Positions 1 to 13,681 are shown, counted from the first letter of the stretch. The stretch is DNA of 64,000 bases from Liolophura sinensis (GCF_032854445.1 NC_088305.1:15359717-15423716); one strand, 5' to 3'. The notes: generated by a model not told the origin, from the sequence alone. Program-made: numbers and translations.

Positions 1-228
1 TTCAGTCCGACACGATGTGTAATGGTGGATTTCAAGTGTAGCGACTTGGCGTAATGATGGATCTTTAACTCGACAACACGGTGTAATGTCGATTGTCTAG
101 TGCGACACCATGCTGTAATTGCCGATCTCCAGTGCGACACTATGTTGTAATGGTGGATTTCTAGTGCGACACTATGTTGTAATGGCGGATTTCTAATGCG
201 ACACCATGTTGTAATGGTGATTCCCTGA
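1..228. repeat. ~38-bp minisatellite
   Basis: About six diverged units around GTGCGACACYATGTTGTAAT with a GGTGGATTTCTA spacer; probably continues past the left edge. Confidence 0.9.
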
Positions 229-230
229 AT

Positions 231-1416
231 TGATACCACATTGTCTCATGTTTTACGGTTGTGTTTGTGTTTTATTATCTGTATATTCACTGCTCATTGA
301 GGATTAACCGTTAGAAAGTGGACCGTGTTGTTGTTGCCACTGTATATGTGTGAAGTATCAGGCCTGGGAAATAGTGCTGCTATACTTATGTCATCATTTT
401 TCTCCCGGACACAGGATGTACTCTAAATACTTATTAAATGCATAGTGTGTTTTCGTACATACTGTGTGTCTTTGTCCACGTGACCACTGTATACAAAAAC
501 CCATTAATAATTGGAAGGATGGCCTTCAGTGGAATTTACCAGAGAAAAGGTTTTCCCAAACAAGTCTTTTCGAAGTTTCAACAGAATACATTTTCAAACC
601 CTAGTTGGTACTGGAAATGAATCCGGCTGCCATGCGATGCTTCCTGAAGTATAGCAATTGCTATAGTCTCCTTTGGAAAACAGCTTTGCTTCCCATATGT
701 TCTCTTGCTTAGTTTTGAATGCAATCTTCCGGCATTTCTACGTCATGGAAACGTTTCAAACTGTATTATCTTGCAGTCTTCATATAGCTTGATATTATGT
801 GTGGGGCACAAATCAGTGTGACGGTTTGAAGTCATTCTCTCACAGGTATCAGTGGGATTTGTTTGTGTGTCTCCTGTGGATGACGACTCCTTCTTTAGGT
901 TTCTTGGTTTCTTTAGACCCCTTGGATCTACATTTACGACAGATCAAATTACCATTGTCTGTACCAGTGAGCCTACCCGGTTACAAGGTCCCTGGTAACT
1001 TCTATGGCTTGGTTGCCTCGTCAACCGTTGATTGATATCTATTTATAGGTGTCCGCTAACGCAGGATTTTCTGCTAGCTGTGGGACATTTCTGCTTAACA
1101 CTTCGTACTATAAAACATAGTACTTTACTACTTTATTTAGACTTTGGAATATGAACTGTATTTAACTTCACATCTAGTTCTTGAAATTTTCAGTAAAGCT
1201 TATAGTAACGTTTAGATATGTGCTATGCTCTGCGTTCCTAGTGTGAAAGTGTATATTTGCGTAATACTGTCATACTTTGAAGAGCATGTCGCAGTCTTCG
1301 CAAGTCTGCGGTCTGGAATTATCGATGTGCTAATGCACTGTTAGTCGCCTCTTCTCCGTGATATTTGCACAGCTTGGACTAGTGCAATCCTGAACCAGTG
1401 AATTTGTACCTTGCCC
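231..1416. other. No gene recognised
   Basis: Unique AT-rich sequence. The short open frames (438-620, 799-1035) show no family signature or splice context. Confidence 0.6.
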
Positions 1417-1429
1417 TCCTACATATGCG

Positions 1430-1701
1430 GGGCCTCCGTGGCTCAGTCGGTTAGCGCGCTAGTGCAGCGTAGTGACCCAGAAGCCTCTCACCAATGCGGT
1501 CGCTGTGAGTTCAAGACCAGCTCATGCTGGCTTCCTCTCCGGCCGTACGTGGGAAGGTCTGCCAGCAACCTGCGGATGGTCGTGGGTTTCCGCCGGGCTC
1601 TGCCCGGTTTCCACCCACCATAATGCTGGCCGCCGTCGTATAAGTGAAATATTCTTGAGTACGGCGTGAAACACCAATCAAAAAAAAAAAAAAAAAAAAA
1701 A
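1430..1701 (+). mobile_element. Full-length SINE-A with target-site duplication
   Basis: The tRNA-like head begins GGGCCTCCGTGGCTCAGTCG with the B box GAGTTCAAGACC. A conserved body and the 3' end GAAATATTCTTGAGTACGGC follow, then an A-tail of about 20. Perfect 13-bp duplications TCCTACATATGCG lie at 1417-1429 and 1702-1714, showing insertion by retrotransposition. Confidence 0.97.
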
Positions 1702-1714
1702 TCCTACATATGCG

Positions 1715-4700
1715 AAGTTTCTAGACAATATTTCAGGTACTAATAAGTGTGCCAAACGCATTAGACTTTTCGATGCGTTTTTCTGACATGTGTTCATGCC
1801 AAAAGAGCTATCCTGGTCCAATAATCATATATAGCAAATACAACCCTGAGAGAAAACGACGTGTCGACAACGCACAGGAGTCTCGGCGTAGTCAGTAATT
1901 GTTGTATACATATAGTATGTAGATGTACATGACCTGCGCACGAAGGACAACTATGGCAAAGAAAGGAAAACATAGGTGCTTCGTTACTCCGATCCTATAT
2001 CCTATATTCTCACTGGTGTAGGCTGTCTTTAATACTCTCCAACATCCTTGTTTGTATACGGTTTTATTCTTCACAGGTGACAAACATCCTGTCTAAAAAT
2101 CTAAACGTGGATTCGAAATCTGCTAGATCAAGAAAAATTCACACATTAGTTTTGCATGATTTCACCTTTGCTACCAAGTTACTTGCAATTCAGCTGTAAA
2201 CAAATTACGTGGATATTCGTATTAAAAGCGTTAGAAATATAACCCACTGTTAAATTCACACAACAAATGGTTGAGACAACTCTGTCCACGCCTATAGATT
2301 ATTTTAAATCATTAAAAAATATGTTGATGTGCATGATTGTTTTATTACTGTTAGCAGAATTTTATTTTATTACTGTTAGCAGAATTTTGTTTTGTTACTC
2401 CGTTAGTCTCGGCAGCATAGGCTGAGGGGAGAATGTGTGAGTATACAGTGTATACATCTGTTAATGCCCACAAGGAGAGCTGACGGAAGTGCTGTGTTGA
2501 ACTCTCCTTATCTATCTTCCCTACAGGCGTTGTTTTTTTTTTTTTTTGTTTTTTTTTTCTACCCTCAAAGGGTCTGTAGCCTCCAGAAAGTAGGGCAAAC
2601 AAACGCGTCGGGTGGGAAAATGCGGAAGACAGCTCGATTGTAGTATTGAGGCTCCTAAGGGGGGTAATTAATGTCGCATTTGAAGAATGTTTGAGTAAAA
2701 CATCAACGATAATTTACAAGCATTTTTGTGTCAGTTTTTATTAAAGATACGATGTTGACGTGAATAACAGTAGATATCTCAAATGCTATTATATATTTAA
2801 CATTTTCTTAAGAATATTACATACGGCTGAATAACGGCAAAAAGATTACATGCAAATTAAGACAAAACGTTCAGAAATTTATTATACTTTTCAAGAAGGG
2901 TTTTCCAGCCTTTGTCATTAAGAAATGAAAGTATTACATATTTTCGAAACGCACATATATTTCACTCTTTTTACATCTTCAAATGCTATTTGATTGCATT
3001 CCATTGTATTACGTTTAAATTTAAATCCACTTTTAACTGTAGAAAAGAATTTACGTATAACATATATATGTAGTCTGCAAACTGTCACGCGACATATTCC
3101 TAGAAAATCACAGGCATTCTGCTTTATGTTCACCTTTACCTTCTTTGTATATGTATACCTTACATCATTTCGCTTTTTACCCCTCGATATTCAAAGCTTA
3201 GGAATACATTTGAGAACGTAGTGAGTTGATTTTGCAGGACGTGTGGGTAAGATACGCTGTCGTCTGTGTGATGTCACGTGCATGACCTACTTCTTTTGTA
3301 TCTGTGATGTTTTGAATCTGCGCATTTTTCCAAACAAGTCTGATGTCTGTAGTTCAAAACGGGAATATCAAGCAAGCTCGAAGGGGCGATATTCAGTTTT
3401 TTGTATACTTCAGGAGCAGTTAATGAATTTATTACCCGGATTTAAAAGTGCTACTTTAGTCTTAAGAGAAACAAAGCGGAAATAGGAAACGGATATGAGG
3501 GATTCTCGTGAAGAACACGGCTAACAGCACGGTTCAAATATGTTTACGATGAATATCACTATTTAACCCCAATTAGTGAAGAGTCCTCAAAAATAAAATT
3601 TTCCCGATGTGACGTGCTAATATTCCTTATGTGACGATGAATCAGGAAGACGAGACGGTCGAGTAAGGCATTTCTGCTGGAATGACGTCATGCGCGTTTG
3701 AATGTACGTCAAGTGTTCTTGCATGACGTCACACCAGGCTAAATTCGAAATTTGTTACCGAAAATTCCTCCAAAACTGACAACAGCGTTTTTCATGAAGT
3801 GCAATTTTTTCACAGTTTTATGAAAGCAATTCAGATTATCTCGATCCTTATCATTTTACCCTGCTTTTAAAACATACAAGTCTTGACACTGAAATAGCTC
3901 TTTTTAGCAGGTTATGCGCCAAAATGGACGGAGGGAGACATACAATAACAAAATCAAGTGACTGAGTGGTAAAAACAAACAATTGTGCCAGTTACAGCCA
4001 GTCAGTCGCAACATGGTGATGCAATGTACACTGGTCCGCATTGAAATTAAGTCGGGGTATAAGTTTGTATCGGTAGTTAATTTAGCGCCTTTTGTTCGAG
4101 TATAAAATTCAAAAAACGCAATTTTCTAAAAGTAGTTGACAGACATAATGAGAATCTCTAGCTCCAACACTTGAGAAGGAGACTGATGCAACAATGTTTT
4201 TGTTTTTGTTTTTTTTGTTTTTTTTTTTGTTTTTTTCAAACTTTTGACTATTCATATGAGCCGAGAATTGGAAGAAAACATTTGACTTTGCGACTCCTTT
4301 TTTAGTTGCAAGTATATGGTTTCAGCTGGTATGGCGTGCATTGTTGGGATTAGTAATCTCAGTTTGGGGAAGAAATCATTATTTGAATTGTACATCTTTA
4401 TATAGTATGTGTAATTTCTTGAAAATAACTGATTTACTGCATTTGACCAAACTGTGAAAAACAACAAGATTAATTGTAGGGTAGCCCATTGTAGACTCTG
4501 TATGTTTTGTATGTTAAGGTGAGTGGAAGGCTTGTTTGGTGAGTGGACCAGGCTTCGCGAATCTTGTCATTTAGATATTAGTTGATTCATTCTAAATGCT
4601 ATGAAAAGTGTTTGTTTGCGCATAGATTGTCATATACATGTAGACAATGATTGTCTCGTAATATGTCTTCGTCAGTCCGAAATCTCGGATGTACTCTTGG

Positions 4701-6067
4701 AGATGGCCCGCAAAAACTTGAAAACCTAGCTTTTTGTTAAAATAAGATTGTATTAAGACGTTCTTTATTTGTTTGTTTGTTTTTTTTGTTTTCTGTTTTT
4801 TTCTTCTTCTTTGTTTTGGTAAGCTGTGTTATCTGTAGAGATATTAATATATCCTATTGCATTTTTGAGAGTCGAGCTGTACAACACTTGCTCGTTAAAT
4901 ATGAATCAGTAATTTATGGAGTGTAATTTATACCAACCTTCTTAAAGGTTTAGATCCGTAATTTTCTCCTTTTAGATGGCAATGTAATTGTCCCATTCTG
5001 CTGAGTTACTTCTAATTAATTTTTTCATGGGTCTCATGTTACACGTGATTCGCTTTGAGAGTGGCATTGTTTGACCTCGTCGTCTTGAGGTAGTGAGACC
5101 AGTTAGTCTTGTACAATGAACTGTTAAATCATGTATTGTTAGTTGACGATAATCGTTTGCAGTACTCTTCTGCATGTTGCTTTCTGTTTTATGTACGATT
5201 GGCAATGCGTCATACCGTGCAGTAAAGCAGTAAAACAAGGGAACATCATGCGTTTGTCGCGATGACGTCACTCGAACAGCACTAGATGACGTCACTGGAA
5301 AACCGACATGTAGTTATTTTTTCGTCGGAACTTAAAGTGGGAATATCACAAGACACTACCCGTCAGGTACATGTACTTAGCACTGTGCACTTATGATCAA
5401 CGAAGTTCTGGAGTGGCCGCAAAGTACCCTAGAGTTACCGGGTGGTACCGTGCGACTGTTTTGTATGCAAGACCAAACGATCTTTAACTGCGTGGTACTG
5501 TGCTTTAGATGCAGGCCTACCCGTACATTGTCGTGAAGTAAAAGGCTTTCTGTGTTACTGTTAGTATTTGGCCTGACGGTTCTATTTATCACCAAAGTTT
5601 ATTTAGAAGCATACTTCAAATCACGTACGGCATTGAATGTGTGAAGATAAAATAGGTCTCTATATCTCCATGCACTAATGGGCACGAAGATAGGCTTGTA
5701 TTCGTGCGGTAATTTCGGCATGCCTGAGCTGTATGTTTCTTCATAGTTAGGCCTACCATTCCTGTAAGATAGAAAAGCCTGTGTCTTATATGGCCTGATG
5801 ACTGAACACGGCGGTCGCTACCGTGCCGCGTCGGACTCCAGCTACCCCCTCTACTGATCGGCAGTAAATAGACATTTGCATCGTTTTAGTGATTACACTT
5901 TGATGTGTTGTTGTTGTTGTGCGTTCGTTCATATCACGTTATTACAGTATCGCGAACATTAAAAAAAAACACAGTATATATCACAGCAGTGGGCGTTTAT
6001 CTCTTTATTTCTCTGTGTTTGACTATTTAGGTGTATATATCGTATATGTCATATGCGATATTTTGCA
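1715..6067. other. No gene recognised; poly-T tracts and paired CRE palindromes
   Basis: AT-rich unique sequence with T-rich tracts (2529-2560, 4195-4237). TGACGTCA palindromes occur at 3683, 3724, 5263 and 5287. Open frames here lack recognisable domains. Confidence 0.6.
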
Positions 6068-6130
6068 CGTCGTCATAAGACTAAAAACTGTTAAGTATGA
6101 CGTTAAACCACAAGCACGCACGAAGCACGC
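6068..6130 (+). mobile_element. 3' end of SINE-B
   Basis: CGTCGTCATAAGACTAAAAA, then GTATGACGTTAAACCACAAG and a GCACGCAC tail, matching in plus orientation the 3' end of the 6510-6842 element. Confidence 0.7.
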
Positions 6131-6509
6131 ACAATGTTTTGCAAGATGGATCATTGTGGCTGTTTGATCAGATTTGCAACGAAATTAGTCGATCATGGTT
6201 TACTGTTCGGTGTTGCCATTCCTACAGTAGTGAGTGAGGTCATACCAAACCCCAGTTATTGGCATATAGAACATTCTGTGTGGCATTGTTTGCATGGCTC
6301 GGGTATATACCTTTACCGCATCTACACGGAGTCAACAGTTATGGGATTGATGATAAAGTATGATAGAAAGGTCCATGGCGGGCATATTCAAACATAATTT
6401 TGCTATCAGCCCCGTAACAGTTGCCTTTGACTTTTCTCAGGTATACGTTATGTCTGACATACAATAACTGAGGAGGCGGGATTTATCACTTCATAAGTCA
6501 GAGTTTTGG

Positions 6510-6842
6510 TGAGTGAATGAGTGAGTGATTGGGATTTAACGTCGTACTTAACAATTTTTCAGTCCTATGACGACGAATGAATCCTTAGAGCGCATGTGCC
6601 TCCTTTTTGCAGGACGGATTTCCACCGCTCTTTTATCTAGTGCTGCTTCACTGAGACGATCTACCGAAGGCAAGTAAGCCGCCTCGCCCGAGCCATTATA
6701 CTGATATGGGTCATCCAATCGTTGCACTATCCCCTTCATGCTGAACGCCAAGCGAGGAAGATACAACTTCCTCTTTTAAGGTCTTTAGTGTGATTCTACC
6801 CAGGATTGACCCTGGATCTCCCGCTCCCGAAGCGGACGCTTC
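6510..6842 (-). mobile_element. Long SINE-like element, family SINE-B, near full length
   Basis: The minus strand starts near 6842 with a tRNA-like segment (GAGATCCAGGGTCAATCCTG, a B-box-like motif). It ends with GACTGAAAAATTGTTAAGTA, CGACGTTAAATCCC and a CACTCACTCATTCACTC tail. I recall very similar repeats in molluscan genomes; this is memory, not a search. The 72-codon open frame across it is not a gene. Confidence 0.75.
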
Positions 6843-6849
6843 AGAGTTC

Positions 6850-7560
6850 TGATGAGACAGCACAAAATAATGCATGCGAGAACAGCGTTCTGGTGAGGTA
6901 GCACTATATAATGTATACCTGAGAAAAAAAGAGAAGAGAGTTTCGGTGAGACAGCACTGTATGATGTATTCCTGAAAACAGAGTTTCGGTGAGACAGCAC
7001 TGTATGATGTATTCCTGAAAACAGATTTTCGGTGAGACAGCACTGTATAATGTACCCAAGAACAGCGTTCCGGTGAGGTAGCACTATATAATGTATGTCC
7101 GAGACCAGAGTTCCGGTGAGACAGCACTGTATAATGCCCTCTAGAAAAGCGTTCCGGTGAGGTAGCACTAGATAATGTATACCTGAGAAAAAAAAAAGAG
7201 AGTTCCGGTGAGACAGCACTGTATGATGTACCCGAGAACAGAGTTCCGGTGAGGTAGCAGTATATAATGTATGTCCGAGACCAGAGTTCCGGTGAGACAG
7301 CACTGTATAATGCCCTCTAGAAAAGCGTTCCGGTGAGGTAGCACTATATAATGTATGTCCGAAACCAGAGTTCCGGTGAAGTAACACTATATAATGTACC
7401 CGGAACAGCATTCTGGAAAGGTAGCACAATATACTAGATTCCTGAGAACATAGTTCCCGTGAAGTAGCACTATATAATGTATTCCTGAGAACAGAGATCC
7501 AGTGGGACAGCACTGTATAATGTATACCCGACAATAGGCTTCCGGTAAGACCGCACTATA
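6850..7560. repeat. 43-bp minisatellite
   Basis: About 16 units with the core TTCCGGTGAGACAGCACTGT and ATAATGTAT. The period of 43 is not a multiple of three, yet a 249-codon minus frame stays open because the units lack stops in all frames; this is a repeat artefact. Confidence 0.95.
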
Positions 7561-7565
7561 ACATG

Positions 7566-7668
7566 CCAGCGGGTTTTGCCCGGTTTCCTCCCTCCATAAT
7601 GCTGGTCGCCGTCGAATAACCGAAATATTCTTAAGTACGGTGTAAAAAACCAGTCAAGTAAATAAATT
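7566..7668 (+). mobile_element. SINE-A 3' fragment
   Basis: GCCCGGTTTCCTCCCTCCAT through TATTCTTAAGTACGGTGTAA and an AAATAAAT tail. Confidence 0.9.
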
Positions 7669-7740
7669 TAAAGTACCTGAAAACAAAGTCCCGGCAAGAC
7701 ATGACTATAACATACCTGGTACATAGGAAGATTTGACAGC

Positions 7741-7832
7741 TACCTGTGTACGGTCGTGAGTTTCCTTTGTACACTGCCCGGTTTCCTCCCATCATTATAT
7801 TGGCCGCACGGTATCGTAAGTGAGATGTGTAC
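7741..7832 (+). mobile_element. Diverged SINE-A fragment
   Basis: ACGGTCGTGAGTTTCC, GCCCGGTTTCCTCCCATCAT and GTAAGTGAGAT align with the SINE-A body. Confidence 0.65.
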
Positions 7833-8372
7833 ACATCACCGGGACTGTTAGTGAGATACTGTATACACATCACGGAGCGTGAGAGAAATACGATATACAC
7901 ATCACTAGGATTGTCAGTGAGATATCGTGTACACACAGATTGTGGGTGAGATATCACCGGGACTGTCAGTGATTTATTTATTTATTTGATTGGTATTTTA
8001 CGCCGTACTCAAGAATATTTCACTTAAGCGACCGTGGCCAGCATTATATGGTGGAAGGAGACCGGGCAGAGCGGGTATGGTGGAAAACTGTCAGTGAGAT
8101 ACCGTAAACACATCAACGGGAGAGTGAGTGAAATACTGTGTACGCATCACAGTGACTGAGTGAGATACCGTGTACACATCACAGTGACTATGAGTGACAT
8201 ACTCGACTTGACTGAGTGCGATACAGTACCCTGTACGCATTAACGGGACTGTGAGTGAGATAGTGTGAACACATCGTGGGGAACTGTATAGAAGTAATAT
8301 AACGTATACACATCGCTACATGTGACTAGAAGGACACCGAGTTCACAGTACTGAGTCCATGAGAGAGATATC
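7820..8372. repeat. ~35-bp minisatellite split by a SINE
   Basis: Diverged units around GGGACTGTCAGTGAGATACC and GTGTACACATCAC, interrupted by the SINE-A copy at 7973-8083. Confidence 0.85.
7973..8083 (-). mobile_element. SINE-A 3' part inserted in a minisatellite
   Basis: The tail TTTATTTATTTGATTGG is followed by TACGCCGTACTCAAGAATAT. ACTGTCAGTGA stands on both sides (7962-7972, 8087-8097). It may be a target-site duplication, but it is also part of the surrounding repeat unit. Confidence 0.9.
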
Positions 8373-8768
8373 GTACCTCTGAAGGGCACAGGCTTCAGTA
8401 CATAGAACAGATGTTAAGTCTGTCGAAGTACCTCCCCATATTATAAAAATGGAGACACATAAATGTAAAGTCGTATAAGTGCATGACTGAAGTCTCCCGA
8501 TAAAATGTGAAGTGTATAATAAATATCTCGGCCTAGCTGTCTGCCAGCACAGCTAAGATTTGTTACTTGGGTAATCATGTGTAAATTGTATTTAAAAAAT
8601 ACATATAATTGCATAGACAGCTGGTAAAAGTCACCAAGACGCTTATTCCTCATATATCCGTGTTTGCGGAAGTGTTGTTATTGGATAGATAGAACGTTTA
8701 TTTTGCATAGGTCAGTCAGACAATTTACATAGCTTTAACGTAATTTAAAGCATCACTGATAGGTCCAT

Positions 8769-8890
8769 CTGAGGATGATTGTGGGTTTCCCTCGGTCTCT
8801 GTCGGGTTTCCCCCAACCATAATGCGGACCGCCGTCGCATAAGTGAAATATTCTTGAGTACGGCATGAAACATTAATTAATCAAACAAAT
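8769..8890 (+). mobile_element. SINE-A 3' half
   Basis: From CTGAGGATGATTGTGGGTTT to GAAATATTCTTGAGTACGGC and a TTAATCAAACAAAT tail. Confidence 0.9.
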
Positions 8891-9209
8891 ACTATAGATT
8901 ATAATTATTTACGAAAATAATGTATACCATAACAGGACCCAATAAATCATTCGGATGATGCAAACCAAGCTGAGATCACATCGGCGGTAGTTGTGATTTC
9001 GCTGCTTATGCGGATATTTTCCGACATGCCACTCCCAATAGGCCGAGGTGAACAATAATCGGATAAAATGAAACATCCATTTTTAAACTGTATGTAAGTA
9101 GATAAACGTACACCTGGCGATTGAGGACCGTGAGAAATAATTGATTCTTTTTCTGTGTGAAACCTCATTCACGGGCAGTGAAAAAAATAAGCGGTCTGTT
9201 CAAGCTGCC

Positions 9210-9517
9210 TGTGCAAATCTACGCCTCCTGTGCAGCCAGATCTACGCCTCCTGTGCAGCCAGATCTACGCCTCCTGTGCAGCCAGATCTACGCCTCCTGT
9301 GAAGCCAGATCTACGCCTCCTGTGCAGCCAGATCTGCGCCTCCTGTGAAGCCAAATCTACGCCTCCTGTGCAGCCAGATCTACGCCTCCTGTGCAGCCAG
9401 ATCTACGCCTCCTGTGCAGCCAGATCTACGCCTCCTGTGCAGCCAGATCTACGCCTCCTGTGCAGCCAGATTTACGCCTCCTGTGAAGCTAAATATACGC
9501 CTCCTGTGAAGCCAAAT
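9210..9517. repeat. 23-bp minisatellite
   Basis: About 13 units of CCTCCTGTGCAGCCAGATCT-ACG, highly uniform. Open frames across it come from the repeat. Confidence 0.97.
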
Positions 9518-9519
9518 GC

Positions 9520-11800
9520 TGTTAATAAACTAACAGTACAATTTTTTTTGGATTTAGATTTCAACCTAGAAATTCATACATAGTTGGTTATTAAAATACA
9601 TTAGAAGAAAATTAAATAATGTACAGTATGGATAGCAACTGTTACGTCTCTGGTGAGAATTCATCGGCTTTTTCGTTTGCGCGTACCGGTAATGTAAATG
9701 ATCTGAACCATTGCTATGCTAATAATGACAACTTTAAAGCTTTCGGGCTGATGTTTTTACATTTTTAACCTGTGTAAATGACATTATTTCTCTGATTTGT
9801 TTTCGACAAAAAACCCCCACAAAAATGTTAATTGAAACAGCCATGCGATATCTGCTAACCCTATGGGTTCCGTCTATTCGTCTGAGAACTGGAAATCCCG
9901 AGTTATACATGTAAAGTTGTCGGTCGCAATTGGGACCCCTTAAAAGGCCCCTGAGTGCTTAAAGGTTACTGACATGGAGTACTGGGCAAACACAAGCTTG
10001 CAAAATAGAGGCTGTCGGGTTCAAGTCAGGCAGGAGGGTCCATGCGGTGGAAAAAGAAACACTTTTCATTTTATCGCAAAACTCTGAGCGCATTACTTTA
10101 TTCCGAACTATTTTAATATTTTCTCCCGTTAAGAATCTAAAGCTACATATGAACTGGAATGTTAGAACGTGAATTTTCAACTTACTTTTTTCACAATGGA
10201 TATGTAGTTTCCAGTATGGACCCACCGGTAGACAGCCTCAATAAGTAATCTTCCGCACGTCTGATTTTGACGAGCTCCGGTCGATGAATTGGCACAGTGT
10301 ACCGTAAAGACCTGCAAAAATTGCGCTAGGTGATGAAGTTTTCGTCTTGTAAGGAAACACAAAGAGCAACGCCGTGATTTTAGAATTTCTAACTGCAAAT
10401 AGGCCTACTCTCAATTAAATCAAAATATGAAATATTAAATTCTATCTCACAGTATATCTGCACTGTTACATGTAATCTATATAAATCAAATACACCTCAC
10501 ACATAAGACACAGTTTTGTTTTAAGTCTTGCCAACAAACTGCCACCAGATATCGTAGTAATGTACGTTGAAGAAATAATTCGGTATTCGTTATCGGACTT
10601 GGTATTTAGGTATTATAAAGTTATATTCATATTCAAGCATATGTCTGCAACAGGTCTTCGCGGAAAGAGTTTTATAAATACAGCCAAAACTTGTTTAGGA
10701 GATAAGGGTAATTTATGAGGCAGCCAGGAAAGTATTTTACATTATTTTACCTTGACACCCAAAGGAAGAAGACGTGGAAATCTCACGGAGTTCCTTTAAA
10801 CGTAGAATCGTTCACAGGCTATGTTATCTCATTTTTCACTGATGATTAAGCCAATATACTGAAGACCGTCTCAGACGAAAACTTGGGAAAAAGATAGAAG
10901 GTGGAGAAAAAACGATTCAAAAACTGAATCCATCGAATAGTATCTCATTTCTCGAAATACATGGATAGTTAGGCCTGTCATTCGATCATGTTTGATAGGT
11001 CATAGCAGAGTATAAAATTTAAGCCTAACATCGTATGGTTTAACACCGACGGTCAGGGAGGCTCATTGGACTTTGCACCTTTGGTAGATGTGTTTTCAAA
11101 CCTTGCGCAAATCTGACATGACATATGTTCAATACATACATATATATATGATTGGCGTGTGGATATATACCTTCATCCCTGTGGTATAGATATGAATTGA
11201 TACATTTTGATACAATAAGTTTTGTATATGTATTATATAATTCAGTTTGACTTGCTCTCAAAAAGCAAATGTGTACCGTTTTGTACACATTTCTTCGTGT
11301 ATAGCCTGCGACGTGTCCAAGATGTGTATCACAGGCACACATAATCACCACAGTTTTTATACACGTAAATATATTGAATGCGTATAACAGGCATGTTAAT
11401 TATATATGTACAGACGTATGAGCGCATTTAAATGTCATATAAATGGATTTTTATCTGTTATAACTATCAGCAGTGCCATATACATTTACTACGTGACATG
11501 CGCACTTGATATACAGGGGCTTTGGACCAAGTGTGTACAGAGAAAACTCATTTCATTTTAATCCAGATTATACGTGTCCTGTAGAGAGTAAATAATAATT
11601 AATATAAATTAATATTATTTCGCATATTTTTTTTAATTTTATTTTTAAGATTTGAAAACCTGTAATATAATAATGTGTTTATACTATCTCAATACTTTGT
11701 GCAAATCTTTTCGGGGTAAGACTTCCTTCATTCATGGATACAACAATATTTTGTCTTCGGCACACTGATGTTGAATAAAAACATCCCATCTTGAGCTACG
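9520..11800. other. No gene recognised
   Basis: AT-rich sequence. GTCGGGTTCAAGTCAGGC near 10014 resembles a tRNA B box and may mark an old SINE head; no coding signature. Confidence 0.6.
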
Positions 11801-11895
11801 TTGTGGCAGAAGAGTGATGGTTAATAAGCATATCAACGATATCCAAGTTTTGTCTGGACAGGGAGTTCGTGGGTTCGAATCCGGGAAGGAGATTT
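11801..11895 (+). mobile_element. tRNA-like repeat head
   Basis: GATGGTTAATAAGC (A-box-like) and GTGGGTTCGAATCCGGG (B box) spaced like a tRNA. No cloverleaf closes convincingly, so a SINE head is more likely than a tRNA gene. Confidence 0.4.
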
Positions 11896-12339
11896 TCATG
11901 TTCTATCTTTTTTTTCCTCTACATGCCTTTGATATCAACTGATAGCCTAAAACATGTCAGAAAAGTTAATTTAATTTTCTATGTTGATTCGAAAAATACA
12001 GATGTCTACAATGCAAGCTCAGGTACACATGTTCATCGCGGTCAAGCAGTTAGACACCTCACCTCCTTATGAACTTGAGGCTCCAAGATTGTTTTCGTTC
12101 CTTTGTGCCGTTCTTGAGTTCAGATACCAAGCAGGGACAGTGATTCACGGTATGAACTATACATTTCCACACCGGAACGCCTATATATTACGGTTTGCCC
12201 AGGTTTTATCTTCTCATATGATATATAAACATATTAGCGCCGATGTAGTATATCGCTTTCTAAGTTGTTAACCGCTTGACGGTTTTCACAATTTATTATA
12301 TACTGTTATTTTTTTCAGCTTATTTCTTTCCTAACTAAA

Positions 12340-12484
12340 TATTTATTTATTTATTTGATTTGTGTTTTACGCCGTACTCACGAATATTTCACTTATACGA
12401 CGGCGGCCAGAATTATAGTGGGAAGAAACCGGGCAAAACCCACGACCATCCGCAGGTTGGTGCCAGATCTTCCCACTTACAGCC
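12340..12484 (-). mobile_element. SINE-A 3' half
   Basis: Tail TTTATTTATTTATTTGAT, then TACGCCGTACTCACGAATAT and ACGACCATCCGCAGGTTGG; 5'-truncated. Confidence 0.92.
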
Positions 12485-12547
12485 TAACCAAATACGCACT
12501 AGAGTGTGTATGTGTTTGTATACATATATATAGTCTGAAAATCCCAG

Positions 12548-12918
12548 GAGGAACATCACTCACTTGATTGAGCTAACCCGTGAGGAACACCGCTGACTTG
12601 ATTGAGCTAACCCATGATTAACGCCTCTGACTTGATTGAGCTAACCCCTGAGGAACACCACTGACTTGATTGAGCTAACCCATGAGGAACATCTCTGACT
12701 TGATTGAGCTAACCTATGAGGAACACCTCTAACTTGATTGAGCTAACCCCTGAGGAACATCTCTGACTTGATTGAGCTAACTCGTGAGGAACACCACTGA
12801 CTTGATTGAGCTAACCCCCGAGGAACACCACTGACTTGATTGAGCTAACCCATGAGGAACATCTCTGACTTGATTGAGCTAACTCATGAGGAACACCACT
12901 GACCTGACTGAGATAACA
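12548..12918. repeat. 34-bp minisatellite
   Basis: About 11 units of AGGAACACCACTGACTTGAT-TGAGCTAACCCCTG with few changes. Confidence 0.97.
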
Positions 12919-13681
12919 AGTTTCACTATGTTTTGATGTGTAACAATATTCCTGCAAAGAGCGAAATAACACGATGTGAAAACTCAAAAAGGATTCTTGT
13001 GCATATTTCTTCGTCACAGAATATTAGATCAACTTTTAATTAAATGTGTAAAATGTAATCTTTCATTAATTATGAAATCTCCTCCTTGGATTAGTAATGT
13101 TGTCAGGGATTTTGTGATCTTATAAATAATGCCAGATGAAGACTTTATTACTCTTCAAATTTTCTTTCAAAAAATATAAGAAAATATTATTTAAAAAATC
13201 CAATATAAATATTTAAATATTTTGATTTTCCTATGGCACAAATAAAAGTTAACGGCAGCGATAAATCTCGGCCGATTTACGGAATCCCCTAAAAATCAAT
13301 CAAGCACACTTGGCAGCTTTTTGCTAATCATAATAATCAAATTAACTGAACAAGTGTCAGTGACCTCTGACCTGATAATAATAGCTGCTGGATTCTGTAT
13401 AGTTACTCCCAGCATCACGTGATATACCGTGTACACAGCTTGGAGCAATAGTACTTATCCCTGTTACATACATTTGTCTTTATTGAAGAAGCAATAATTT
13501 TAACATGTCTGTATAAACCCTGTTGCGCTTTGCATTAAAGCGTTAAAAAACTATTAACAGTCTTCAGTTCTGGCCATGATACCGTCTTTGTTAAAGATGC
13601 AAGGATAAAGACGGAAACAAGCCAAAGATAATTTCATTTTTAGAGAGAAAATTGTGTGGCGCACATGGCTAGTATTCTATG
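12919..13681. other. No gene recognised
   Basis: AT-rich unique sequence; nothing found on either strand. Confidence 0.6.

Noticed and set aside
1430-1520. tRNA gene
   Set aside because: A and B boxes are present, but the sequence continues into a SINE body with an A-tail and target-site duplication, and no cloverleaf closes. The other tRNA-like stretches are treated as repeat heads for the same reason.
6785-7534. 249-codon minus-strand frame
   Set aside because: Lies entirely in the 43-bp minisatellite; reads the unit in rotating frames.
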